Assembly: GCF_001028665.1 (NCBI RefSeq)
Contig: NZ_CP011504.1
Location: forward strand, 2,542,001-2,606,000
Reading direction: 5' to 3'
Origin: Burkholderia pyrrocinia
GTDB lineage: Bacteria; Pseudomonadota; Gammaproteobacteria; Burkholderiales; Burkholderiaceae
Length of the DNA: 64,000 nt
Shown here: positions 53,456-62,159 of the stretch, piece by piece
How the letters are laid out: each line of letters starts with the position of its first letter
Position numbering within the stretch: position 1 is the stretch's first letter
Program-made: the position numbers and the translations under genes
Notes under the pieces: model-generated
What the model was told of the DNA's origin: nothing
What the model saw: the letters and a program-made list of their open reading frames with translations, nothing else
Databases searched by the model: none

Positions 53456-55048
53456 ATGCCTATGACGATGGACAATGAAATCCTGACCACGCCCGCGCTG
53501 ATCGCGCGGGCTGCCGCGCGCCACGGCGCGCATCCGGCGATCGAGTCGGAGCACGGCCGGCTGACCTACGCGGAACTCGACGCGGCGCGCCTCGAAGCGG
53601 CACGTGCGCTGCTTGCGAGCGGCATCGACGCCGGCGACCGCATCGCGGTCTGGGCGCCGAACCTGCCGCAATGGATCGTCGCGGCGCTCGCGATCCACAC
53701 CGTCGGCGCGATCCTCGTGCCGGTCAATACGCGGATGAAGGGGATGGAGGTCGGCGGCATCCTGCACGACGGCGGCGCGCGGCTGCTGTTCTGCTGCGGC
53801 ACCTTCCTCGGCGAATCCTATCCGGCGATGCTCGCGCCGCACCGGCCCGCGACGCTCGAACGCGTGGTCGTGTTCGACGGCGACGCGCCACCCGGCGCGC
53901 GCGACGAAACCTGGAACGCGTTCCTCGCGCGCGGCGCGGCGGTGCCGCTGGCCGCGGTGCGCGAACGCGAGATACAGGTCACGCCCGACACCGTGATGGA
54001 CCTGATGTTCACGTCCGGCACGACGGGCCGCCCGAAGGGCGTGATGACCGCGCACGGCCAGAACCTGCGCGCCGCGCAGGCGTGGGCGGCGATTGCGGGC
54101 GTGCGCCACGACGACCGCTACCTGATCGTCAATCCGTTCTTCCACACGTTCGGCTACAAGGCCGGCTGGCTCGCCGCGCTGTCGAGCGGCGCGACGGTGC
54201 TGCCGCATCTCGTGTTCCAGCCGGCCGACGTGCTGCGGCGTGTCGCCGACGATCGCGTGTCGGTGCTGCCCGGCCCGCCGACGCTGTACTACGCGCTGCT
54301 CGACGCGCCCGATCGCGCGACGCGCGACCTGTCGTCGCTGCGGATCGCGGTGACGGGCGCGGCGGCGATCGCGCCGAGCCTGATCGAGCGGATGCGCGCC
54401 GAGCTCGGCTTCGAAACGGTGCTGACCGGCTACGGGCTGACCGAATCGTGCGGCTTCGCGACGCTGTGCCGGCACGGCGACGATGCGGAAACCGTCGCCT
54501 GTACGTCGGGCCGGCCGATGCCGGATGTCGAGCTGCGCATCGCGGGGCCGGGCGGCGTGTCGCTCGGGCCGGACGAGACCGGCGAGATCTGGGTGCGCGG
54601 CTACAACGTGATGCGCGGCTATTTCAACCAGCCGGACGCGACGCGCGAGACCGTCGATGCGGACGGTTGGCTGCATACGGGCGACCTCGGCTGCGTCGAT
54701 GCGAACGGCAACCTGAAGATCACCGACCGCATCAAGGACATGTTCATCGTCGGCGGTTTCAACTGCTATCCGGCGGAGATCGAGCGGCTGCTCGCCGCGC
54801 ATCCGGCGATTGCGCAGGTCGCGCTGGTCGGCGTGCCCGATACGCGGCTCGGCGAGGTCGGGCACGCGTATGTCGTGCTGCGGCCGGGCGCGCATGCCGA
54901 CGCCGACGAGCTGAACGACTGGGCACGCCGCAACATGGCGAACTACAAGGTGCCGCGGCATTTCACGTTCGTCGAGCAACTGCCGACGAGCGCGGCGGGG
55001 AAGGTGCTGAAGTACCGGCTGCGCGCGGGGACCGAAGCGGCGGCCTGA
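53456..55048 (+). CDS. Acyl-CoA synthetase, FadD3-like
   Basis: A 530-residue AMP-forming CoA ligase. The P-loop reads FTSGTTGRPKGVM, then YGLTESCG, the hinge TGDLGCVDANGNLKITDR and the catalytic lysine in SAAGKVLKYRLR. The N-terminal DRIAVWAPNLPQWIVAALAI resembles FadD3, which activates the steroid C/D-ring product HIP. Together with the IpdABC-like genes further down it points to HIP-type intermediates, but CoA ligases are easily mis-specified by eye. Start choice among 53456, 53462 and 53468 is uncertain, as no clear ribosome site is seen. Confidence 0.8.
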   Translation: MPMTMDNEILTTPALIARAAARHGAHPAIESEHGRLTYAELDAARLEAARALLASGIDAGDRIAVWAPNLPQWIVAALAIHTVGAILVPVNTRMKGMEVGGILHDGGARLLFCCGTFLGESYPAMLAPHRPATLERVVVFDGDAPPGARDETWNAFLARGAAVPLAAVREREIQVTPDTVMDLMFTSGTTGRPKGVMTAHGQNLRAAQAWAAIAGVRHDDRYLIVNPFFHTFGYKAGWLAALSSGATVLPHLVFQPADVLRRVADDRVSVLPGPPTLYYALLDAPDRATRDLSSLRIAVTGAAAIAPSLIERMRAELGFETVLTGYGLTESCGFATLCRHGDDAETVACTSGRPMPDVELRIAGPGGVSLGPDETGEIWVRGYNVMRGYFNQPDATRETVDADGWLHTGDLGCVDANGNLKITDRIKDMFIVGGFNCYPAEIERLLAAHPAIAQVALVGVPDTRLGEVGHAYVVLRPGAHADADELNDWARRNMANYKVPRHFTFVEQLPTSAAGKVLKYRLRAGTEAAA

Positions 55049-55080
55049 GCGCCGCCGCGATACACGAACGGGATGAACGC

Positions 55081-55854
55081 ATGAACGACAACGGATTTCC
55101 GCAGGGCGCGGTGCTCGTGTTCGGCGGCAGCGGCGGGATCGGGCAGGGCGTTGCGCTCGAGTTCGCGCGCGCCGGCGTGCCGGTCGCGGTGGGCTACCGC
55201 AGCAAGGCCGACGTGGCCGAGCGCGTCGCGCGCGACATTCGCGGCGAAGGTGTGGCGGCCACCACGCACTGCGTGGACGTGACCGATCCCGCGCAGGTCG
55301 ACGCCGCGCTTGCGGCCGCGATCGCCGCGCATGGCCGCGTGCATACGGTCGTCTGGGCGGCCGGGCCGTTCGTGAACCAGCGCCACGTCGGCGACATGAC
55401 GCACGACGACTGGCGCCGCGCGATCGAGGTCGAGACGATCGGTTTCTTCGTCGCGGCGAAAGCCGCGCTGCCGCACTTCCGTGCGTCGGGCGGCGGGTCG
55501 TTCGTGACGCTCGGTTCGGCCGGACATTTGCGCTGGCCCGATCGCGACGGGCTGTCGGTCGCGCCGAAGGCGGCGAACGAGGCGCTGGTCAAGGGGCTTG
55601 CGCGCGAGGAGGGGCGTTACAACATTCGCGCGAATTCGATCCTGGTCGGCGTGATCGAGGCCGGGATGTTTCCGGTGCTGCTCGAACAGGGGCAGTTCGA
55701 CCAGGCGTGGATCGACGAGACGCAGAAGATGCTCGCGCTCAAGCGTTGGGGGAAGGCGCACGACGTCGGGCGGGCAGCGGTGTTTCTGGCGTCGGACCGG
55801 GCGGATTACGTGACGGGGCAGCAGTTGAATGTGTCGGGCGGCTACGGGTTGTAG
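55081..55854 (+). CDS. SDR-family protein with altered catalytic motif
   Basis: A 257-residue short-chain dehydrogenase. The cofactor loop is GGSGGIGQG, then WAAGPF in place of NNAG, and the C-terminal end is YVTGQQLNVSGGYGL. The normal YxxxK reads SVAPK here, so the catalytic Tyr is replaced by Ser while Ser and Lys remain (GSAG, K). It may use a different acid or be a lyase or hydratase-like member. Last gene of the first catabolic operon. Confidence 0.82.
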   Translation: MNDNGFPQGAVLVFGGSGGIGQGVALEFARAGVPVAVGYRSKADVAERVARDIRGEGVAATTHCVDVTDPAQVDAALAAAIAAHGRVHTVVWAAGPFVNQRHVGDMTHDDWRRAIEVETIGFFVAAKAALPHFRASGGGSFVTLGSAGHLRWPDRDGLSVAPKAANEALVKGLAREEGRYNIRANSILVGVIEAGMFPVLLEQGQFDQAWIDETQKMLALKRWGKAHDVGRAAVFLASDRADYVTGQQLNVSGGYGL

Positions 55855-56641
55855 CGGAGTGCAAAAGCACGTTCGGGCGGCCGCGCTTGCGTGTCGGTTG
55901 TCCCGGGCGCTGACATAGCCCGCCTTTCCCTCGTCTTCAGACCGTCGACGCCGCCGGCCGATTTGCCGATCGGCTCGCGTATCGCCTCCTTGCGTGACAC
56001 GGACAAGATGCACGCGCACGCATCGGTATTCACCCTGCCTCGTCACGCACGATTGCGTATCGGCATCGCGTGCGCCCCGCGCGAGGTCACACTTCTGCAA
56101 CGTTTCTTCAGTGTATTTCGCCGTGCTCGATTGACCGCAACGACGACTCGCACGCGCTGACGGCTGTCCAGCCTCGTCCGGCATGCGTTCCGATCTCGAT
56201 GCGCGATAGAGCAAATCGCGTGTTCCGGCGTGTCCCGCCGAATACGGATACGTTCCTGAAACATTTCCGCCCGATTGCGACCCGCGTGACCGCCCGTGCG
56301 TGGCGGTGACGCTTTTCCCGCTTTGGTTTGCGGCGCATGGCACGCGCTTTGCGGTTGACCCGGTGCCGCTGGCGCAAACGAATTTCGCCAGAACGATGAG
56401 CGCATCTGCGGCATGCAACGACATCGATAGAAACGGGGAATCGGATCGGGTCGCGGGCGCCGCGTGTTGCGGCGCATGCGCCGCGCATGTCGTATCGGTC
56501 ATGCGCACGGGGCAACGCGTTCCCGGTCCGTCGAACAGCAAGCTTGCTTGCAAGGTGTCGTGCCGGGGTTCGCACTGCGCATCGCGACGGAGGCCGCGTG
56601 CGTCGGGGCGGCGCGCCCGGCACATGTCGGGGGAGGCGCCC
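55855..56641. other. 787-bp gap without a convincing gene
   Basis: The longest gene-poor stretch in the window. Open frames here have random-looking translations and no ribosome sites. Base composition is less GC-rich than the neighbours. A 12-bp palindrome AGCAAGCTTGCT lies at 56537-56548. No terminator with a T-run follows the SDR gene. Together with the next two features it interrupts the catabolic region. Confidence 0.5.
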
Positions 56642-57301
56642 GTGAAAACGACAGCGAACCAATGGGCAGCGGTCGCGATGATGTTCGTCGCGAGTGCGCA
56701 CGCGCAGGAGATCTACCTGCAGGGCGGCACGCAGGGCGTCGGCATCGGTGCGGCCGTGAGCTTCAATTCGATGCTGGGTGCCCATGCGGATTTCAATGCG
56801 ATCGATCTTTCGCATGACTTCACGGTGGCCGGCAATCGCTATCAGGACGACCTGAAGCTGCGCCAGGGAGGCTTGTACGGGGATATCTTTCCGTGGCGGG
56901 GCAGCGGCTTCCGCGCGACGATCGGGCTGCGCTTCAACGACGATGAACTCCACGGCGTATCGGTGCCGACCAACGGCACTTACGCGTTCGGCGGCAAGCG
57001 CTTTCCGGCGTTGCCGGGGATGTATGCGGTCGCGGAAGCGCGCTATCCGACCGTGATGCCGTATGTCGGGATCGGCTACGGGCACCGGCCGGCGTCGAAA
57101 GGGCTGGGATTCGTCGCCGACGTCGGCGTCGCGTACGGGATCCCGAGATGTTCGTACACGCTGTCGCCGGAGCTGGCCGCCGCGGCCGGGCCGGCGAAGA
57201 GCCAGATCCTCGTCGCGAGCGGGCTCGACGAACTGCGGCGGGTGATGTCGCGCTATCGGTGGTACCCGGTCTTGCAGATCGGGATTTCGTATCGGTTCTG
57301 A
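56642..57301 (+). CDS. Outer-membrane beta-barrel-like protein
   Basis: A 219-residue exported protein. A signal peptide (VKTTANQWAAVAMMFVASAHA, GTG start) is followed by alternating hydrophobic strands and a C-terminal phenylalanine (QIGISYRF), the outer-membrane insertion signature. Strand-like segments include YGDIFPWRGSGFRATIGLRF and MPYVGIGYGHRP. GGGAGG precedes the GTG at 56642; an in-frame ATG at 56624 is possible. It could serve uptake for the flanking catabolic operons, but nothing proves it. Confidence 0.75.
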   Translation: MKTTANQWAAVAMMFVASAHAQEIYLQGGTQGVGIGAAVSFNSMLGAHADFNAIDLSHDFTVAGNRYQDDLKLRQGGLYGDIFPWRGSGFRATIGLRFNDDELHGVSVPTNGTYAFGGKRFPALPGMYAVAEARYPTVMPYVGIGYGHRPASKGLGFVADVGVAYGIPRCSYTLSPELAAAAGPAKSQILVASGLDELRRVMSRYRWYPVLQIGISYRF

Positions 57302-57648
57302 GCGGTCGGGTTGCCGTTGTGCGTGCGGACCGGGGTATTGCCGATATTTGCCGATAAGGGTGTGGCGACGACTGCCTGCGATCCGGAACGCCTGGCCGGA
57401 TGGGTCGAGGTTGCGTTGCGTGATCGACCCGGCGGCGGTGAATGAAGCCGCTCCGTGTGGGACTGCGCGTGAATGCGCAGCCCGTCCATCAACGCATAGC
57501 CATTCAGCCGTCTTTTCCGTCGTTCCGATCCGCCTTACCTTGGGGGCAGTAGTTCGACGTGTCGGGCGAGCGGCGGAAGCTGGAGGGATTCATGCCGGCT
57601 GCCGCCGTTCGCCGACGCCAACCACCGTCTTCCGTTCACGCATGACGA
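57302..57648. other. Intergenic region, nothing recognised
   Basis: No gene, repeat or terminator is evident between the outer-membrane protein gene and the toxin-antitoxin control region. Confidence 0.5.
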
Positions 57649-57696
57649 TGATAGCAATGCTTGCAATTCACCGTCATGGCGCTATCATTGATAGCA
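57649..57696 (+). promoter_or_regulatory. FitAB-type operator and promoter
   Basis: Three 8-bp half-sites occur: TGATAGCA at 57649-57656, its near-inverse CGCTATCA at 57680-57687, and TGATAGCA again at 57689-57696. They resemble the TGCTATCA/TGATAGCA half-sites I recall for gonococcal FitAB. A plausible promoter (TTGCAA 57661-57666, 16 bp, TATCAT 57683-57688) overlaps them, so antitoxin-toxin complex bound here would block transcription. Confidence 0.6.
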
Positions 57697-57714
57697 ACCT
57701 GGATGGAGGGACCT

Positions 57715-57951
57715 ATGGCAAATCTTCTGGTGCGTAACGTGGATGACAGTATCGTTCAGAGCCTGCGCGAGCAGGCTGCGGCAAATGGCAGGAGTGCCGA
57801 GGCCGAACATCGGGCCATTCTGGCCGATGCGCTCGGCCGGCCGAAGCGAAGGACATTTGCGCAAGTGCTGATGAGCATGCCCGATGTTGGCGAAGACGCG
57901 GATTTCCAACGTGTTCAGGATTCCGGCGAGGTCAGGCGTGTTTTTGATTGA
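57715..57951 (+). CDS. FitA/VapB-type antitoxin
   Basis: A 78-residue antitoxin. The N-terminal ribbon-helix-helix reads MANLLVRNVDDSIVQSLREQ then AANGRSAEAEHRAILADAL, typical of FitA. The C-terminal tail (FAQVLMSMPDVGEDADF) would wrap into the PIN toxin active site. The start at 57715 has GGAGGG just upstream. It overlaps the toxin gene by 14 bp and follows an operator with matching half-sites. Confidence 0.9.
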   Translation: MANLLVRNVDDSIVQSLREQAAANGRSAEAEHRAILADALGRPKRRTFAQVLMSMPDVGEDADFQRVQDSGEVRRVFD

Positions 57952-58354
57952 TACGAACGTCATCAGCGAAATCAGGAAGGGCAAGCGAACCAACCGCGGC
58001 GTGCGGGCGTTCTTCAGGCAGGCCGAGGCCGACGCGAGCCCGCTTTACCTGTCCGTCGTGACGGTGGCCGAGCTTCGGCGCGGCGTCGACCTGATCCGTC
58101 ATCGCGGCGATCACCCTCAAGCGTCGGCGCTCGAGGCATGGATGGCGACGATCCTGTCGGGCTATGCGCCGAACATCCTGCCGGTCGATATCGAGATCAG
58201 CCAGATGTGGGGGCATTTGCGCGTACCCGATCCGGCGCACGAACTCGACAAACTGATTGCGGCCACCGCGCTGATCAACGATCTCACGGTCGTCACGCGC
58301 AATGTCGACGATTTCGCTCGCACCGGCGTCCGGCTGCTGAACCCGTTCGACTAG
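57938..58354 (+). CDS. FitB/VapC-type PIN-domain toxin
   Basis: A 138-residue PIN ribonuclease. The acidic active site is visible: LIDTNVISE (D), TVAELRRG (E), HELDKLIAATA (D) and TRNVDDF (D). The GTG start at 57938 gives the family length; it overlaps the antitoxin end. It should cleave RNA unless bound by the upstream antitoxin. The pair probably forms an autonomous stabilising module between the two catabolic operons. Confidence 0.9.
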   Translation: MFLIDTNVISEIRKGKRTNRGVRAFFRQAEADASPLYLSVVTVAELRRGVDLIRHRGDHPQASALEAWMATILSGYAPNILPVDIEISQMWGHLRVPDPAHELDKLIAATALINDLTVVTRNVDDFARTGVRLLNPFD

Positions 58355-58622
58355 CGTGGCCGCAGCGGTCAGCCGTCGCGCGAAGGCGATTCGGGCGGCG
58401 GCTGGCGAACCGGCTCACGCGCCACGCCGGCTCCCGTGATCGTGCGCGACACGACCGGCGTATTTCACCCGCCGCCAACGAATCCCCCTCCGTCACACCC
58501 CCCGCGCGGCAACCCCCGCCTTTTCCCGCCCGTCCTCTCGTCCCAACAGACGATGTAACACCACCCCCGACCGGCCAGAATCCTTTCACGAACAACGGAT
58601 TCTGAACCAGGAGGAGGCCGAC

Positions 58623-59519
58623 ATGATCGATGTCCGTGCGCTTGGCTATGTCGTCGTCGAGGCGACGCGCGTCGATGCGTGGCGCCGCTACGCGGAAGAC
58701 GTGCTGGGCATGCAGGCGCTCGACGCGCCCGACGGCGCGCTGTACCTGAAGATGGACGAGCGCGATTTCCGCTACGTGATCGTTCCCGGCGCGACCGACC
58801 GCTATTTCGCGTCCGGCTGGGAACTGCCCGACGGCGCCGCGTTCGACGCCGCACTCGCTGCGCTGCAGCGCGCGGGCGTCGAGCCGATCCGCGCGACGCC
58901 CGCCGAAGCCGCGCTGCGCCGCGTGCAGGCGATGGCGTGGTGCACCGACCCGTCCGGCAACCGCCACGAGCTGTACTGGGGCGCGCGCTGCGACTTCCGC
59001 CGCTTCGTGTCGCCGCTGGGCGTCGCGCGTTTCGTCACCGGCGACATGGGGCTCGGCCACGCGGTGCTGCCCGCGCCGCAGTTCGACGCGACCGACGCAT
59101 TCGTGCGCGGCGTGCTCGGCTTCGAGCTGTCCGACATCTATCGCGTGAAATTCACGCCCGATCCGGCCGAACCCGAAAAACGCATCCACTTCATGCATTG
59201 CCGCAACGCACGCCATCACAGCCTCGCGCTGTTCGAGATGGCCGTGCCGTCGGGCTGCGTGCACGTGATGGCCGAAGTCGACTCGATGGACGAAGTCGGC
59301 CGCGCGCTGGATCGTGTCGCCGCGCACGACGTGAAGATGTCGGCGACGCTCGGCCGGCATTGCAACGACCAGATGATCTCTTTCTACATGAAGACCCCCG
59401 GCGGCTTCGATCTCGAATACGGCTTCGGCGGCCTCACGGTCGACTGGTCGAAGCACGCGGTATTCGAGGCCACCAAGGTGAGCCAGTGGGGCCACGATTT
59501 CAGCATCGGATACCGGTAA
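58623..59519 (+). CDS. hsaC: HsaC/BphC-like extradiol ring-cleavage dioxygenase
   Basis: A 298-residue type I extradiol dioxygenase with two VOC repeats. The Fe(II) ligands are in GLGHAVL (His), RHHSLALFEM (His) and GFDLEYGFGG (Glu). The signature MSATLGRHCNDQMISFYMKT and the terminal WGHDF closely match HsaC/TesB/BphC. It would open a catechol such as 3,4-DHSA in steroid degradation. AGGAGGAGG precedes the start. It leads the second catabolic operon, 9 bp before ipdA. Biphenyl-type substrates are an alternative. Confidence 0.85.
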   Translation: MIDVRALGYVVVEATRVDAWRRYAEDVLGMQALDAPDGALYLKMDERDFRYVIVPGATDRYFASGWELPDGAAFDAALAALQRAGVEPIRATPAEAALRRVQAMAWCTDPSGNRHELYWGARCDFRRFVSPLGVARFVTGDMGLGHAVLPAPQFDATDAFVRGVLGFELSDIYRVKFTPDPAEPEKRIHFMHCRNARHHSLALFEMAVPSGCVHVMAEVDSMDEVGRALDRVAAHDVKMSATLGRHCNDQMISFYMKTPGGFDLEYGFGGLTVDWSKHAVFEATKVSQWGHDFSIGYR

Positions 59520-59528
59520 GCCAGCACG

Positions 59529-60422
59529 ATGACGATGAAACCTCTCGACAAGACGATGTCCGCGCGCGACGTGATCGCGCAACTCGCCGACGGCATGACG
59601 ATCGGCATCGGCGGATGGGGGCCGCGGCGCAAGCCGATGGCGCTGGTGCGCGAAATCGCGCGCTCGAACCTGAAGGACCTGACGATCGTCGCGTACGGCG
59701 GCGCCGATGTCGGCCTGCTGTGCGCGGCGGGCAAGGTCCGCAAGGTGGTGTTCGGCTTCGTGTCGCTCGACGTGATTCCGCTCGAACCGCATTTCCGTCG
59801 GGCGCGCGAGCAGGGCCGCATCGACGTGCTCGAACTCGACGAAGGGATGCTGCAGCTCGGCCTGCGCGCGGCCGCCGCGCGCCTGCCGTTCCTGCCGACG
59901 CGCGCCGGGCTCGGCACCGCGCTGCTCGATCACGCGCCGCAACTGCGCACGGTGAGCTCGCCGTACGACGACGGCGAGACGCTGCTGGCGATGCCGGCGA
60001 TCGAACTCGACGTCGCGCTGCTGCACGTGAACGCGGCCGACCGGATGGGCAACACGCGCATCGACGGCCCCGATCCGTTCTTCGATGCATGGATGGCGCG
60101 TGCCGCGCAGCGCTGCTACGTGTCGGCGGAAACGGTCGACGCATCGCTCGCGACAGAAGACCTCGACGCCGCGAAACGCAACCCGTTCGAGCGCTCGCTC
60201 GTCACGGGCGTCGTGCACGCGCCGGGCGGCGCGCACCCGACGTCGTGCGGGCCGGCCTACGGCTGGGACCTGCCGCACCTGCGCGCGTACTGCGCCAGCG
60301 CGGAAGACGATGAGAAAGCGGCGGCGTACCTGCGCGACGTGGTCGGCCAGGACGAACGCCAGTATCTCGAAGGCGTCGGCGGCCTGCCGCATGTGACGAC
60401 GCTGCCGTTGCCGATTCTGTAA
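59529..60422 (+). CDS. ipdA: IpdA-like CoA-transferase-family alpha subunit
   Basis: A 297-residue class I CoA-transferase-fold protein. GMTIGIGGWGPRRKPMALVR, then VAYGGADVGLLCAAGKVRKV and FGFVSLD follow the IpdA pattern closely, as do RLPFLPTRAGLG and APGGAHPTSCGP. IpdAB opens the last steroid ring (COCHEA-CoA hydrolase) in Mycobacterium and Rhodococcus. It lies 10 bp before its partner. Glutaconate CoA-transferase is the main alternative reading. Confidence 0.83.
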   Translation: MTMKPLDKTMSARDVIAQLADGMTIGIGGWGPRRKPMALVREIARSNLKDLTIVAYGGADVGLLCAAGKVRKVVFGFVSLDVIPLEPHFRRAREQGRIDVLELDEGMLQLGLRAAAARLPFLPTRAGLGTALLDHAPQLRTVSSPYDDGETLLAMPAIELDVALLHVNAADRMGNTRIDGPDPFFDAWMARAAQRCYVSAETVDASLATEDLDAAKRNPFERSLVTGVVHAPGGAHPTSCGPAYGWDLPHLRAYCASAEDDEKAAAYLRDVVGQDERQYLEGVGGLPHVTTLPLPIL

Positions 60423-60432
60423 AGGAGCGCCT

Positions 60433-61230
60433 GTGAGCGAATCTCTCGACCATTCCCTCGCGGAACTGATGATCGTCGCGTCCGCGCGACTCTGGCGCGA
60501 CGACGGCGAAGTGCTGGCGACCGGCATCGGCACGGGCCCGCGGCTCGCGGCCGGCCTCGCGCGGCTCGCGTACAACAACGCGCTGATGCTGACCGACGGC
60601 GAAGCGTATCTCGTCGAGGAGCCGGTGCCGCTCGGGCCGCGCCCCGACGGCTATCGCGTGAAGGCGAGCGGCTGGATGACCTACGAACGCGTGTTCGACT
60701 GCCTGTGGCACGGCCGCCGCCATGCGCTCGTGATGCCGACGCAGATCGACCGCTTCGGCCAGGCCAATATCTCGTGGCTCGGCGCCGACTACGCGCATCC
60801 GAAGACCCAGCTGCTCGGCGCACGCGGCTTTCCCGGCAATTCGACGAACCACGCGAACTCGTTCTTCGTCAGCGGCCACGGCAAGCGCACGTTCGTCGCG
60901 GGCGAAGTCGACATGGTGTGCACGGTCGGCTACAACCCGGCGCGCCGGCTGCCCGGGATGAAGACCTTCGTCGACCTGCGCAGCATCGTCACCGACCTGT
61001 GCGTGATGGATTTCGGCGGGCCCGACCACGCGATCCGCGTGCGCTCGCTGCATCCGGGCGTGAGCTTCGACGAGGTGCAGGACGCGACGGGCTTCCCGCT
61101 GATCGCGCACCCGGAACTTGCCACGACGGCCGCGCCGAACGCGGAAGACCTGCGCATCGTCCGCGCGCTCGATCCGCACAACCTGCGCGCGACGATCGTG
61201 CGCAACAATCCGGCGCCGCGCCGGGGATGA
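60433..61230 (+). CDS. ipdB: IpdB-like CoA-transferase-family beta subunit
   Basis: A 265-residue partner of the IpdA-like protein. LARLAYNNALMLTDGEAYLV, GWMTYERVFDCLWHGRRHAL, QIDRFGQANIS, GARGFPGNSTNHANSFFV and FGGPDHAIRVRSLHPGV all follow IpdB. The GTG start at 60433 has AAAGGAG upstream. Its stop overlaps the next gene region. It forms the heteromeric ring-opening hydrolase with IpdA if the assignment is right. Confidence 0.83.
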   Translation: MSESLDHSLAELMIVASARLWRDDGEVLATGIGTGPRLAAGLARLAYNNALMLTDGEAYLVEEPVPLGPRPDGYRVKASGWMTYERVFDCLWHGRRHALVMPTQIDRFGQANISWLGADYAHPKTQLLGARGFPGNSTNHANSFFVSGHGKRTFVAGEVDMVCTVGYNPARRLPGMKTFVDLRSIVTDLCVMDFGGPDHAIRVRSLHPGVSFDEVQDATGFPLIAHPELATTAAPNAEDLRIVRALDPHNLRATIVRNNPAPRRG

Positions 61231-61238
61231 GGTCCGAC

Positions 61239-62159
61239 ATGGAAGCGACCCAGGTGACGTTCGGCGACGGTGTCGTCGATTACGCGGTCGAAGGCGGCAT
61301 CGCGACGATCACGATGAACCGCCCCGAGTATCACAACGCGCAGAACTCGAAGATGACGTATGCGCTCGACGCGGCGTTCCGGCGCGCGGCGCACGACGAC
61401 GCGGTGAAGGCGATCGTGCTCGCGGGCGCCGGCAAGCACTTCTCGGCGGGCCACGACATCGGCACGCCGGGCCGCGACATCCACGAGTCGTTCGAGCGCG
61501 CGTCGCTGTGGTACGACCACGTCGACAAGGAAGGCGGCGAATTCCTCTATGCGCGCGAGCAGGAGGTGTACCTCGGGATGTGCCGGCGCTGGCGCGACCT
61601 GCCGAAGCCGACGATCGCGATGGTGCAGGGCGCGTGCATCGCGGGCGGGCTGATGCTCGCGTGGGTGTGCGACCTGATCGTCGCGTCGGAGGATGCGTTC
61701 TTCGCCGATCCGGTCGTGCGGATGGGGATCCCGGGCGTCGAGTATTTTGCGCATGCGTATGAGCTGAACCCGCGCATCGCGAAGGAATTCCTGTTCCTCG
61801 GCGAGCGGATGCCGGCCGAGCGCGCGTACCAGATGGGGATGGTCAACCGCGTGGTGCCGCGCGAGCGGCTGCGCGACGCGACCTACGCGATCGCCGCGAA
61901 GATCGCGACGATGCCGCGTCTCGGGCTCACGCTGACCAAGCAGGCGCTGAATCACGTCGAGGAGCTGCAAGGCAAGCGCGCTGCGATGGACGCGGCGTTC
62001 GCATGGCATCACTTTGCGCATGCGCACAACGAGCTCGTCAGCGGCGATCGCCTCGGTGGTTACGACGCGCGCAGCATGGCCAGTTCGCAGCGCCAGCCGA
62101 ACGGCGCGGACCGCGGCGACGCGGCGGCGCCGGTCGCCGTCAACGGAGCCGCCGCATGA
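61239..62159 (+). CDS. Enoyl-CoA hydratase/isomerase-family protein
   Basis: A 306-residue crotonase. The oxyanion-hole segments are AGAGKHFSAGHDIGTP and GACIAGGLMLAWVCDLIVAS, the active-site loop VRMGIPGVEYF. A low-complexity C-terminal tail (after ~285) is unusual. The start at 61239 (MEATQVTFG) has GAGG 6 nt upstream and is preferred to 61227. It overlaps the ipdC-like gene. It would hydrate, isomerise or cleave a CoA-bound ring intermediate. Confidence 0.85.
   Translation: MEATQVTFGDGVVDYAVEGGIATITMNRPEYHNAQNSKMTYALDAAFRRAAHDDAVKAIVLAGAGKHFSAGHDIGTPGRDIHESFERASLWYDHVDKEGGEFLYAREQEVYLGMCRRWRDLPKPTIAMVQGACIAGGLMLAWVCDLIVASEDAFFADPVVRMGIPGVEYFAHAYELNPRIAKEFLFLGERMPAERAYQMGMVNRVVPRERLRDATYAIAAKIATMPRLGLTLTKQALNHVEELQGKRAAMDAAFAWHHFAHAHNELVSGDRLGGYDARSMASSQRQPNGADRGDAAAPVAVNGAAA

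Noticed and set aside
56537..56548. 12-bp palindrome AGCAAGCTTGCT
   Set aside because: Too short and isolated to assign a function; no second copy or neighbouring regulator.
56300..56641. N-terminal extension of the beta-barrel protein gene
   Set aside because: It would place over 100 unrelated residues before a clear signal peptide; the GTG at 56642 has a good ribosome site.
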